DNA of 15,772 nt. It comes from Alphaproteobacteria bacterium UBA6038 (GTDB lineage: Bacteria; Pseudomonadota; Alphaproteobacteria; Micropepsales; Micropepsaceae). The DNA lies in NCBI GenBank assembly GCA_002429315.1, contig DIZC01000109.1, positions 2,720 to 18,491 on the forward strand. The letters are read 5' to 3'. Of the stretch, positions 6,870 to 13,294 are shown piece by piece (positions within the stretch are counted from its first letter, which is position 1; each line of letters opens with the position of its first letter). The notes beneath the pieces are model-generated. The model was not told the origin of the DNA, did no database searches, and saw nothing but the letters and a program-made list of their open reading frames with translations. The position numbers and the translations under genes were made by a program.

Positions 6870-8465
6870 TCAGTAGATTTCCTGCAGCAGAAGGCCTGCC
6901 GTGAGAACACGCTCGAACTGGGGGAAAGAAAGGCGCGCCGGGTCTATGCCGTCACGAACCACGCCGAACCGGGCCAGAGTTGCAAGCGCCCCGCGCGTCA
7001 GCTCGTGGGCGGCATCCGTCCGGAATGCGCCCGCATCGAACAACGAGCGGCGGACCAGATCGCGCGCGCCGAACCGCTGCGCCACCTTCTGGGCTAGGCG
7101 CGCCGACTTGTCGGCCACATAAGATGGCACGTCGAGAAGTGCCGCGGCGCCGGCCCGCGTCGAAGTTCCGTCAGCCGTCCGCAGATGGGCGATCTGCGGC
7201 GCCAGCCGCGCGATGCTGGCGCGGTGCCACGCTGCGAACAGGCGGTCGCGCCGGCGCATGCGCATGGCGAAATCGATTCCTTCGGGATCGAGCAGCGGAC
7301 ACAAGGTCGGCAGACCCGAGCGGGTGGCGGCGCTGACCCACGGACCGGTGACATAGGGTACGCGCAGAAACGCGTACACCGAATCGTAGGCGGCCGTTTT
7401 GGGGAGCGCCGAGAAGCGGTGCATCGCCGCGAGGTATTCGTCCCGCGCGCCTTGGAAGATGCGCGCGAATTCAGGGATGAATATCGATGTGTCGGGCGGG
7501 CGCGGCTCGATCCGGGTGGCGTAGAGCCATTCGAACTTCGGATGTCCGGAGAGAAACGGGAAATCCTGCAGCCACCAGAAATCCTTCCACAATTCCCCGC
7601 CGACACCCGATATCGCCAGGGTGATGCCGCGCAACCGCCGTTCGCGGGCAAACTGAAACGCATGGTCGTAAGTCGCCAGGCCGATCTGTCCGTTGGTGAC
7701 GGACAACAGTTCGGGGATGCGGGCGTCGAACGCCTCCTCGGTGTATTGGGCGGGGACGTGCGGGAGCTTCAATCCCGCAGCCACCGTTTGGGCGATCGGC
7801 ATGTCCTTGTGCGCGCCGGTTCCCATGGTGGCCGTCTCGGCGATGGGAATGCCTGCGTGCGTGAACGCGGCGGCGACCAGCCGGCTATCGATGCCGCCCG
7901 TCAGGTCGAGCGAAATGCGTTCGTCCGCTGCCGCGGTGCGCAAATCGGCGATGTAGGACTCGAATTCGAATGTGTCCGAGGTGTCCGGTGCTTTGTGAAG
8001 CAGCTGCGATGCAGACCCCGGTGTCTGCCGGACGATCTCGTCACCGGACAGCACGCGAACGCGCCGGTCGATGGTCCGGCCGAGCGTGTAGAAGCCGTAG
8101 CGCAGAAACGAGGCGAGGCCGGCGCGATCCAGCGCGTCATCGCCCCGCGGGAGCCGGCGAACCGATTGGAGAAGATCGCCGCTGACCCGATCTTCTGCCA
8201 CGAACAGCTGCACAAGCCCGAACTGATCGGTGCACCAGAAGGTGGCTCCCGCCTGCTTGTCATGCAGCGCGAGGCAGAACGACCCCTTGGCAAGCGCAAG
8301 CGCGCCCTGCGGCCCGTTCAGGCGAAGCTCGCGGCAGAGGCGCGCAACGCTGTCCTCGCCCGCTCGATGCCCCCTGACGAACAGAAACCCGCGCCAGTCG
8401 GCGGCAAAATCTTCGCTCTCGAAGCGCCAGCCGCGATCTTCACCGGAAGATGTGCAGTCGATCAT
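6870..8465 (-). CDS. Asparagine-synthase-like (class II GATase-like + ATP-pyrophosphatase) protein
   Basis: The C-terminal half has the ATP-pyrophosphatase P-loop LDLTGGIDSRLVA (residues 186-198), equivalent to the SGGxDS motif of asparagine synthetases. Residues 20-110 resemble the Ntn-hydrolase glutaminase fold (GSFCLALHD, TDQFGLVQLF), but there is no Cys at position 2, so glutaminase activity is probably lost. Related proteins form amides or lactams, or are found in polysaccharide and secondary-metabolite loci. I chose the ATG at 8465 (531 residues). The frame stays open further upstream, but that extension runs across the tRNA-His gene and is artefactual. The ribosome-binding site is weak, so the exact start is uncertain. 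About 230 bp without a recognisable gene separate it from the amine oxidase gene. Confidence 0.78.
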   Translation of the reverse strand: MIDCTSSGEDRGWRFESEDFAADWRGFLFVRGHRAGEDSVARLCRELRLNGPQGALALAKGSFCLALHDKQAGATFWCTDQFGLVQLFVAEDRVSGDLLQSVRRLPRGDDALDRAGLASFLRYGFYTLGRTIDRRVRVLSGDEIVRQTPGSASQLLHKAPDTSDTFEFESYIADLRTAAADERISLDLTGGIDSRLVAAAFTHAGIPIAETATMGTGAHKDMPIAQTVAAGLKLPHVPAQYTEEAFDARIPELLSVTNGQIGLATYDHAFQFARERRLRGITLAISGVGGELWKDFWWLQDFPFLSGHPKFEWLYATRIEPRPPDTSIFIPEFARIFQGARDEYLAAMHRFSALPKTAAYDSVYAFLRVPYVTGPWVSAATRSGLPTLCPLLDPEGIDFAMRMRRRDRLFAAWHRASIARLAPQIAHLRTADGTSTRAGAAALLDVPSYVADKSARLAQKVAQRFGARDLVRRSLFDAGAFRTDAAHELTRGALATLARFGVVRDGIDPARLSFPQFERVLTAGLLLQEIY

Positions 8466-8609
8466 GCCGTGCTTGGTCTTCGCTCCGCCGTCAGAGGCTA
8501 GGCAGAGAGTCCCCGAGGCAGCAAGCGCACGCCGCGCCGAGATCAGAGAGCTTGGTTGGGCCACGATTGCTTGCTTTTGGGCGGCCGCAAACCTAGTTTC
8601 CCGCCCCGC

Positions 8610-8686
8610 GCAGCTGTAGCTCAGTTGGTTAGAGCGCTGGATTGTGGATCCAGAGGTCGGTGGTTCGACCCCACCCAGCTGTACCA
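8610..8686 (+). tRNA. tRNA-His (anticodon GTG), CCA encoded
   Basis: A full cloverleaf can be drawn. The acceptor stem GCAGCTG pairs with CAGCTGT, with a G-U pair at position 1-72. The D arm is GCTCAGTTGGTTAGAGC, the anticodon loop ATTGTGGAT carries GTG, and the T arm GGTGG-TTCGACC-CCACC closes the fold. The discriminator base is A and the terminal CCA is encoded. The base before the mature 5' end is C (8609), so the G at -1 that pairs with C73 in most bacterial tRNA-His is not encoded. Some alphaproteobacteria are known for this exception. Confidence 0.95.
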
Positions 8687-8846
8687 TTCCAATTCTCTCG
8701 AACCGCGGCTCGTAGACTCCGTCGCGAAATCCGCCGCATTGCGCCGCAATTTTTACGCACGCGCATTCTCCGCCGCCGCCGAAGAGACTCCAATCCGGGA
8801 AAATTCCGCGCCCTTCGGCGCCAGTCTCTACCTCCAGAGTCGAGAC

Positions 8847-9482
8847 CTACACTTCGGCCTCCAAGTGAGGGGCGGAGTTCGTGCTTGCCGGTCGGCGCCG
8901 CTCGAACTTTCTGCTCTCGCGCAAATTAACAGCGAGAAATATGTGGTCGACCTGGACAACCTTGTCCAACCCCAAGCGCACCATGACATCAGAGATGAGA
9001 GCTTCGAACGGCGGCGCCGGTATCCGGGAGATGGCGGCTTTCGACCGTTCCCCCTTCAGGGCCGGTTTGCTGACATAGTACCGGTAGCGCAGGCCCGGCT
9101 GTTTGATCGTGTAACTCGGCAGCATCGCTGCGCCGGTCTCGTCAAACAAAAGTCGTGCCAACGGCGCATCCTGATGCAGCCGTGGCCTTGCGGAGGTTGG
9201 CGGGGCCAGCTCTGCAAGACGCTTTTGGACGGTATCGAATAGCGCGCGGGGTACGATTGCGTCATGTTCCCCGGGGTATGATGCGCCTTTGTGGGTGGTC
9301 TCGCCGAGATAGGTCCTGTTGTTCAGGATTAGGTACAAGGCGCTGCGGCCGATCGGCTTGCCGCCCCGGCTTTCGCCGTTCCGAAATATCCGCCGCTTCG
9401 AGACAGTCCCTCGCTTTGCAAGGTCGGCACACAGCAAGCGCACGCAGCCGAGCTCGAGGTACCGCTGGAAGATGAAGCGGAC
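8847..9482 (-). pseudogene. Serine site-specific recombinase, internal fragment (catalytic domain missing)
   Basis: From about 9482 the minus strand encodes VRFIFQRYLELGCVRLLCADL, then a GGKPIGRSALYLILNNRTYLGE segment and KGASYPGEHDAIV. This is the Recombinase domain (PF07508) of large serine recombinases. The N-terminal resolvase domain with the catalytic Ser is absent: the homology starts abruptly at a junction with a GH16-like fragment. The C-terminus ends at a stop codon at 8847, after a zinc-ribbon/coiled-coil-like segment that appears shortened. No start codon with a ribosome-binding site exists, so this is a dead remnant of an integrative element or prophage. It lies 160 bp from the 3' end of tRNA-His, but I found no repeat of the tRNA end. 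Confidence 0.75.
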
Positions 9483-9483
9483 G

Positions 9484-9600
9484 GTCCCGATGAAGGAAGA
9501 AGCCGGTGATCAGGCCTGGACCGGCCGCGGCCTTAATCTTCGCTTCGAAGCGTCCGTGGGTGAACGGGGCTATCGAGGCAAAAGCGCCTGAGCGATAAGG
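9484..9600 (-). pseudogene. GH16-like glycoside hydrolase fragment
   Basis: The minus strand encodes HGRFEAKIKAAAGPGL then ITGFFLHRD, which resembles the start of GH16 family domains (YGRFEVRMK...GxVTGFFLHRD). The catalytic ExDxE motif that should follow is missing, because the sequence switches within about 10 bp into a serine recombinase in another frame. The fragment is about 40 residues and cannot be functional by itself. The family assignment is by recognition of a short stretch. Confidence 0.5.
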
Positions 9601-9672
9601 CCGACCGTGAGCGCCTGCGCTGGTGATGAGCGGCTCAGGCTTCGGCGAGGGAGGTGGAATAGGCCGCGCGGA

Positions 9673-9960
9673 CCGGGTGTAGAGATACCAGCCGTTCTGC
9701 CAATCATGGGCGGAAGGAAGTCTCGTACCGTTGCTGTTCAGAAAAACATGGTCGAGCGCCGCCCATTCCGCAGACGTCCAGGTAATGACGACGGCGTCGG
9801 CTTTGGGCAATTCGCCGTTCGGTCCGCCATAAGCGATGTCGAGCGCGCTCGGCGCGTTGGCCCCGATCGCCGCCAGTCGACCACCGGAAGCGGCATAGGA
9901 TCGATCGACGAGGCGGCTGTTACGACGTCTGAAAATCGCGACATCTGCTCTCCCGCTCAC
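9673..9960 (-). pseudogene. Hypothetical protein fragment, possibly nucleoside-phosphorylase-like
   Basis: In the same frame as the GH16-like piece, about 96 residues starting from a GTG at 9960 include the stretch GELPKADAVVITWTSAEWAALDHVF. I associate this with hypothetical proteins with a phosphorylase-like N-terminal region, but only weakly. It is followed by a Pro-rich linker (RPIPPPSPKPEP) and then the GH16-like fragment. No ribosome-binding site is evident before the GTG. It may be the N-terminus of a broken gene, or a chimera made by deletion or misassembly. Confidence 0.3.
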
Positions 9961-10024
9961 GCATTGCTCAACGACGCCGAAACGCTATGGCAAATCGAAT
10001 CATCCTCGAATGCCGGGCGTTTAA

Positions 10025-10053
10025 AGTCCGCGTCTCGATGCTTCCTCCGGACT
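10025..10053 (-). terminator. Weak candidate terminator downstream of the quorum-sensing operon
   Basis: Read on the minus strand, AGTCCG and CGGACT (10053-10048 and 10030-10025) can pair across a 17-nt loop, followed at once by TTTAAA. It lies 10 bp after the stop codon of the ABM-VOC gene. The stem is short and the loop long, so this is only suggestive. Confidence 0.25.
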
Positions 10054-10063
10054 ACGAAGGGCT

Positions 10064-10858
10064 TCATTTGTCAGCCGGATTCTGTGCGCCGATGCCCCCG
10101 GGATATTTTCCGGTTCGAACCCACTCTTCGATGGGAGCGCGATCGTTTTCATCGACATACTCGATGCGTGCGCCCAAGAGATCGGGCGCCGTAATCATCG
10201 CGAAAGGCGGCGAAGCTGCATCCATTCTAAAGAGCGCGTCGAGCCCGACTTTTTGCTTCCTGAGCCGTTCGAGCCTTCCCGCCATGTCCGATTCCCAACA
10301 GGCGAAGTACAAAATCCTGCCTGCGTTCGAAGGTGAAATAATTCCGCTCGCGGCCTGAATCAGTTCATAGTAGGGCGGTTCGGTCATGGAGAAGGCCGCC
10401 ACCAACGTTCCCTGACGAGGATCGGGATCTTCCAGCCGAGGGATATGAAACGTCGCCGGCTCAGTGAACCTGATAGACAAGATATCCGAGTAGCGGGCGA
10501 TGGCCCGGTCGAGATCCGGCACAACGATTCCGATATGAAAATAGGATACCGGCGCGGGCGCTGGACGGGGAATGACATCGCCGTAGATCGTAACTGTGGG
10601 AGCTTGGCGCAAGCACGCCAATAGCTTTGGGAGAAAATCTTTCAGATATTTGGTGCCGTTATGGAAATCGAATGACGCTTTGTCGACATATTTCTCGATT
10701 ACAAGAAAATTTTGCGGATTGGCGTCGTCCCGAACCCAATCGAATGTCACGCAGCCGGGTTCGTTTTCCTTTACTTGGGCTGTCAGATTCGCCATCAGCG
10801 ATTGGAGCTCAGGCTCCTTGCCCGGTATCACCAACTGCGCTGCGGCAATTGTAATCAC
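10064..10858 (-). CDS. Fusion of ABM-type monooxygenase domain and VOC/glyoxalase domain
   Basis: The protein has 264 residues. Residues 1-95 fit the antibiotic biosynthesis monooxygenase (ABM) fold: a strand MITIAAAQLVIPGKE, ENEPGCVTFDWV, then YVDKASFDFHNGTKYLKDF with the conserved His at 66. Residues 105-240 fit a vicinal-oxygen-chelate domain: H108 in FHIGIVVPDLDRAIARY, E165 in YYELIQ and E233 in ARIEYVD are candidate metal ligands. The His expected in the middle (RILYFACW, about 181-188) is absent, so metal binding may differ. ABM domains oxidise aromatic or polyketide compounds without cofactor, and VOC domains isomerise, cleave or bind small ligands. The start is GTG, overlapping the DJ-1-like gene by 4 bp (GTGA), which implies coupled translation and a shared pathway. 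It is the last gene of the luxR-luxI cluster. Confidence 0.82.
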   Translation of the reverse strand: MITIAAAQLVIPGKEPELQSLMANLTAQVKENEPGCVTFDWVRDDANPQNFLVIEKYVDKASFDFHNGTKYLKDFLPKLLACLRQAPTVTIYGDVIPRPAPAPVSYFHIGIVVPDLDRAIARYSDILSIRFTEPATFHIPRLEDPDPRQGTLVAAFSMTEPPYYELIQAASGIISPSNAGRILYFACWESDMAGRLERLRKQKVGLDALFRMDAASPPFAMITAPDLLGARIEYVDENDRAPIEEWVRTGKYPGGIGAQNPADK

Positions 10859-11598
10859 TTTTTGCTCCCGATGTCGGGCAGCAACGTGGGCTTGAAATAA
10901 GCCGCAAACTTCGCTTCCAATTCCGGGTGGTAATAGAATTCAGGGCCCTCGAGCTCAAATACGCTTTGTCCAATTCCTCCCAGCGTATCGAACATCATCG
11001 AAACGACGGTGCCGACCTCATGTCCAAAATAGTGGGATATGAGCGCGACCGTGCTGCCGTTGACACCATAGGATCCGGTCGTCGTCCAGATCCTCGCTTC
11101 GGGTAGTCCCAACCACATCCGGCGCGGCTCGGGCACGTTGATTCCCTCGGCGCGCAGGCCCGGTGCGATCGCGGCGACGCAGGTTACGGGGTTTTTTCCC
11201 AGGATTCCGGCCCGCGCCAGAATGCCAACGCCCGAGCAATTGGAGGCAATGATTTTTCCCCCGTTGTAATGTCTCCGGACGGCGTCCAGCATTTGCGGAT
11301 CGAGGGACATCGCACCGGATCCGACACCGCCCGGGACGTAAAGCAGATCGAACAAGTCCGTATCGGTCATCATCGCGTCGGGCACGACTTGCGTGCCCAT
11401 CTGCATGGTGACGTTTCCGGGCTTGAGCGTCACCAGTTTCACATCCAGGGTCTCCGCCGACTGCTCGTCGCGAACCATAGGTGCGATCTTTCCCTCAAGC
11501 ACCATCGCGGCGCCGCGAAGAATTTCGAGCGCCGTGATGGTGTCTTGTTCGCTGCAATTGGCGTAACCCATCACGCCGATCGTTTGAATCTTGGTCAT
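10855..11598 (-). CDS. DJ-1/PfpI family protein (isonitrile-hydratase-like)
   Basis: The protein has 247 residues of class I glutamine-amidotransferase-like fold. LLYVPGGVGSGAM (85-97) and the nucleophile elbow ASNCSGVGIL (C121) are typical of DJ-1/PfpI proteins, and D19 or E17 in the CSEQD turn can serve as the acidic partner. The arrangement resembles transcription-independent members such as isonitrile hydratase more than AraC-fused ones, as no HTH domain is present. An insert at about 32-52 and the YFGHEVGTVVSMMFDTLGGIG stretch set it apart from plain PfpI. Substrate unknown: the family includes hydratases, deglycase/glyoxalase-type and protease-type members. The ATG at 11598 has GAGG 8 bp upstream. 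It lies 71 bp after the oxygenase gene. Confidence 0.85.
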   Translation of the reverse strand: MTKIQTIGVMGYANCSEQDTITALEILRGAAMVLEGKIAPMVRDEQSAETLDVKLVTLKPGNVTMQMGTQVVPDAMMTDTDLFDLLYVPGGVGSGAMSLDPQMLDAVRRHYNGGKIIASNCSGVGILARAGILGKNPVTCVAAIAPGLRAEGINVPEPRRMWLGLPEARIWTTTGSYGVNGSTVALISHYFGHEVGTVVSMMFDTLGGIGQSVFELEGPEFYYHPELEAKFAAYFKPTLLPDIGSKK

Positions 11599-11669
11599 TG
11601 AATTGGCCTCAGCTCCTTCTCGAGATACAGCGAATCAAGTATGCATGCGAAATCTGGTATGCGATTCGT

Positions 11670-12557
11670 CTACGCCGCCGTCCGAAGCGAACGCTGCTTC
11701 AACATTTCGATAAACTCCACGTGCTCGGGCGCCAACGCGTCGATTGCGCCCAGATACTGCGGAGGATCATTTCGTAACAGGATCGCGGGCGACTGGCCTT
11801 CGTAGTTCCCGAGATTTGGACGGTGCTGTTGATAGCCAACAAGTGCGGCGAGTTGAGGCACGAAGTGTCGCGCGACCTCCGGCGGATATGCCAGCCATTG
11901 GTTTTCGTAGGGCTTGAGCCAGCCAAGACAATAGCTGATGATCACACCGACCCGGCACGCGCTAGTTTGATTGGAACCGCCACAATGAAGGGTAGAACCG
12001 AGGAAGAGCAGTGCGGAGCCCGGCGTCATTTCCGCGGCCATGGATTCCAGCGGATCGATCAGAATCTCGCTGAGGCGCTTGTGACTGCCAGGCCAAATCA
12101 CGGTGGCCCCATTGTCAGACGTGAACTCCGTCAACGGCCACACCACATTCAGCTGAAATTCCATCCCACCCTTGGCCGCTCGCCATAGATCATGATCTCG
12201 GTGTGGTGGCTGCGCTTCCGCGCCGGGATGAAGTTCGATCGCTTGCGTGAGGTTCAGCTGAATGCAGTCGCAATAGGGGCCGAGAATCTGGTTGGCGATC
12301 TCGAACACCAGAGGTTGAAGCACGAAACTCGCCGCATGGCCGGACCGCTTCAGCAACGAGCCACAACGCTTGCTGCGTTCGCCGTGAAATGCCCCAACGC
12401 TGAATGGCGTCTTCGCCAATCGCTCGCGCAGATCGTCGTGAAGCGCCAAAGCGCGAGTTGGCGGAACGAGATCTTTGATGATGCAGTATCCTTGTTCAGA
12501 CAACAGCTCAGACCAGTTGGCCGCCGAATTTCCCGTACCTACGCTGGTCTTGTACAT
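11670..12557 (-). CDS. Phytanoyl-CoA dioxygenase family (PhyH) Fe(II)/2-oxoglutarate oxygenase
   Basis: I start at the ATG at 12557, since AGGA lies 7 bp upstream; an in-frame GTG at 12575 is possible. This gives 295 residues. The jelly-roll metal site is visible as HRD (H119, D121 in PPHRDHDLW) and a distal H191 in TLHCGG, with R202 as the probable 2-oxoglutarate anchor. Other PhyH features are LSEQGYCIIKDLVP at the N-terminus, LNVVWPLTEFTSDNGAT and WPGSHK. Such enzymes hydroxylate or desaturate small molecules or acyl chains. It follows luxI by 38 bp on the same strand, so it is probably in the same transcript. From memory, phyH genes beside luxI have been reported in sphingomonads; I could not check this. 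An acyl chain or a homoserine-lactone-derived compound is a reasonable but untested substrate. Confidence 0.88.
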   Translation of the reverse strand: MYKTSVGTGNSAANWSELLSEQGYCIIKDLVPPTRALALHDDLRERLAKTPFSVGAFHGERSKRCGSLLKRSGHAASFVLQPLVFEIANQILGPYCDCIQLNLTQAIELHPGAEAQPPHRDHDLWRAAKGGMEFQLNVVWPLTEFTSDNGATVIWPGSHKRLSEILIDPLESMAAEMTPGSALLFLGSTLHCGGSNQTSACRVGVIISYCLGWLKPYENQWLAYPPEVARHFVPQLAALVGYQQHRPNLGNYEGQSPAILLRNDPPQYLGAIDALAPEHVEFIEMLKQRSLRTAA

Positions 12558-12595
12558 GGTTCGGTCCTGTGCCACGGGAAAACTATGAAACGGGC

Positions 12596-13216
12596 TTACG
12601 CCGCTTTCGTCTGCGGTATCACCTCCAGCACCGGATACCGATAACCGAAGCGTGCCCGTGCTCGGCGCAGGGTTTCTGGCGTGATTTTGATCACAATGGC
12701 CCCCGTGAGTTGTCCGTGTATCTCGCGAGGCAAGCTAAGGGGCACAATTTCCCAACCTGCTGAAAGCAGTGAAGAGAGACACTGTGCTTGAGAAACCCCC
12801 GTGTATTGGGAGACGCCAAAGAGGAGGGCAAATTCCACCGAGGCGACCCACATGAGATTGCACAACCTGGCGGCTTCCGGACTTGCGATTTCGGGTGACA
12901 CGCAAAGACGGGTGAGCTCCATTACATCGTCGCCAGTAGGAATCGGTCCATCGCATAACGAATGAAATACCGTCGAAAGAAGGTGAGGGCGGCTAGTCGC
13001 CAACAGCCGAACAGAAGCTAAGTGATTTCCGGAAGGGTCAGTTTCGATCAGATAAACGGCGTCGTCGGTATCGAACTCGTCTAACTCGAATTCGCCCTCA
13101 ATGACCTTTACATCCCATTTGAATCGATCCACGAAGAGCCGTTTGCGGTCTCGGTGCATCTGATCGATTAGTCGTTTAAACCGGTGTCGATTGGCACCGG
13201 ATACGATATGCACCAC
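12596..13216 (-). CDS. Acyl-homoserine-lactone synthase, LuxI family
   Basis: The 206-residue product keeps the conserved LuxI set: R24, F28, W34, D46, D49, R70, F84, E100 and R103 (MELTRLCV). These enzymes make an N-acyl-homoserine lactone from S-adenosylmethionine and an acyl donor. The acyl chain cannot be predicted here. The start is GTG, followed by a second GTG; no in-frame ATG is available. AGGA lies about 8 bp upstream, inside the palindrome CCTGTACAGG. The gene is 78 bp downstream of luxR on the same strand and 38 bp upstream of the PhyH gene. Third codon positions are less GC-rich than in the quinoprotein gene, in line with transfer from elsewhere. Confidence 0.95.
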   Translation of the reverse strand: MVHIVSGANRHRFKRLIDQMHRDRKRLFVDRFKWDVKVIEGEFELDEFDTDDAVYLIETDPSGNHLASVRLLATSRPHLLSTVFHSLCDGPIPTGDDVMELTRLCVSPEIASPEAARLCNLMWVASVEFALLFGVSQYTGVSQAQCLSSLLSAGWEIVPLSLPREIHGQLTGAIVIKITPETLRRARARFGYRYPVLEVIPQTKAA

Positions 13217-13225
13217 CCGAATCGT

Positions 13226-13235
13226 CCTGTACAGG
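13226..13235. promoter_or_regulatory. Perfect palindrome CCTGTACAGG over the luxI ribosome-binding site
   Basis: A 10-bp perfect palindrome sits 9 bp before the luxI GTG and contains the AGGA likely to be its Shine-Dalgarno. CCTGT/ACAGG are also the half-sites of the classical lux box (ACCTGT-N8-ACAGGT), here without the spacer. It could be a LuxR-type operator in a repressing position, a weak RNA hairpin over the ribosome-binding site, or chance. Confidence 0.4.
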
Positions 13236-13274
13236 TCGGCGCAAAGGATCGAACTATTCGCAGGAGGCGGCCAT

Positions 13275-13290
13275 TCCCCTAGTTAGGGGA
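13275..13290. promoter_or_regulatory. Perfect inverted repeat TCCCCTA-GT-TAGGGGA, candidate LuxR operator
   Basis: Two 7-bp arms separated by 2 bp lie just after the luxR stop codon, centred about 66 bp upstream of the luxI start. A lux-box-like activator site centred near -42 of a promoter with a short leader would sit here. It lacks a T run and has too small a loop for a terminator hairpin. The sequence differs from the classical lux box, so the assignment is by position and symmetry only. Confidence 0.5.
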
Positions 13291-13294
13291 TGGG

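Noticed and set aside
7185..8501. Plus-strand open frame of 438 codons opposite the asparagine-synthase-like gene
   Set aside because: No domain recognised, Arg/Gly-rich composition, and the opposite strand has the LTGGIDSR motif in a conserved context.
8466..8687. N-terminal extension of the asparagine-synthase-like protein (beginning MVQLGGVEPPTSGS)
   Set aside because: The extension is the reverse strand of tRNA-His plus its leader, a well-known type of false start; the ATG at 8465 is used instead.
8610..9482. tRNA-His as attachment site of an integrative element with the nearby recombinase
   Set aside because: I found no copy of the tRNA 3' end in the window, and serine recombinases do not typically use tRNA ends; closeness may be chance.
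13275..13290. Inverted repeat as Rho-independent terminator of luxR
   Set aside because: The 2-bp spacer is too small for an RNA loop without breaking inner pairs and no T run follows on the minus strand, so an operator is more likely.
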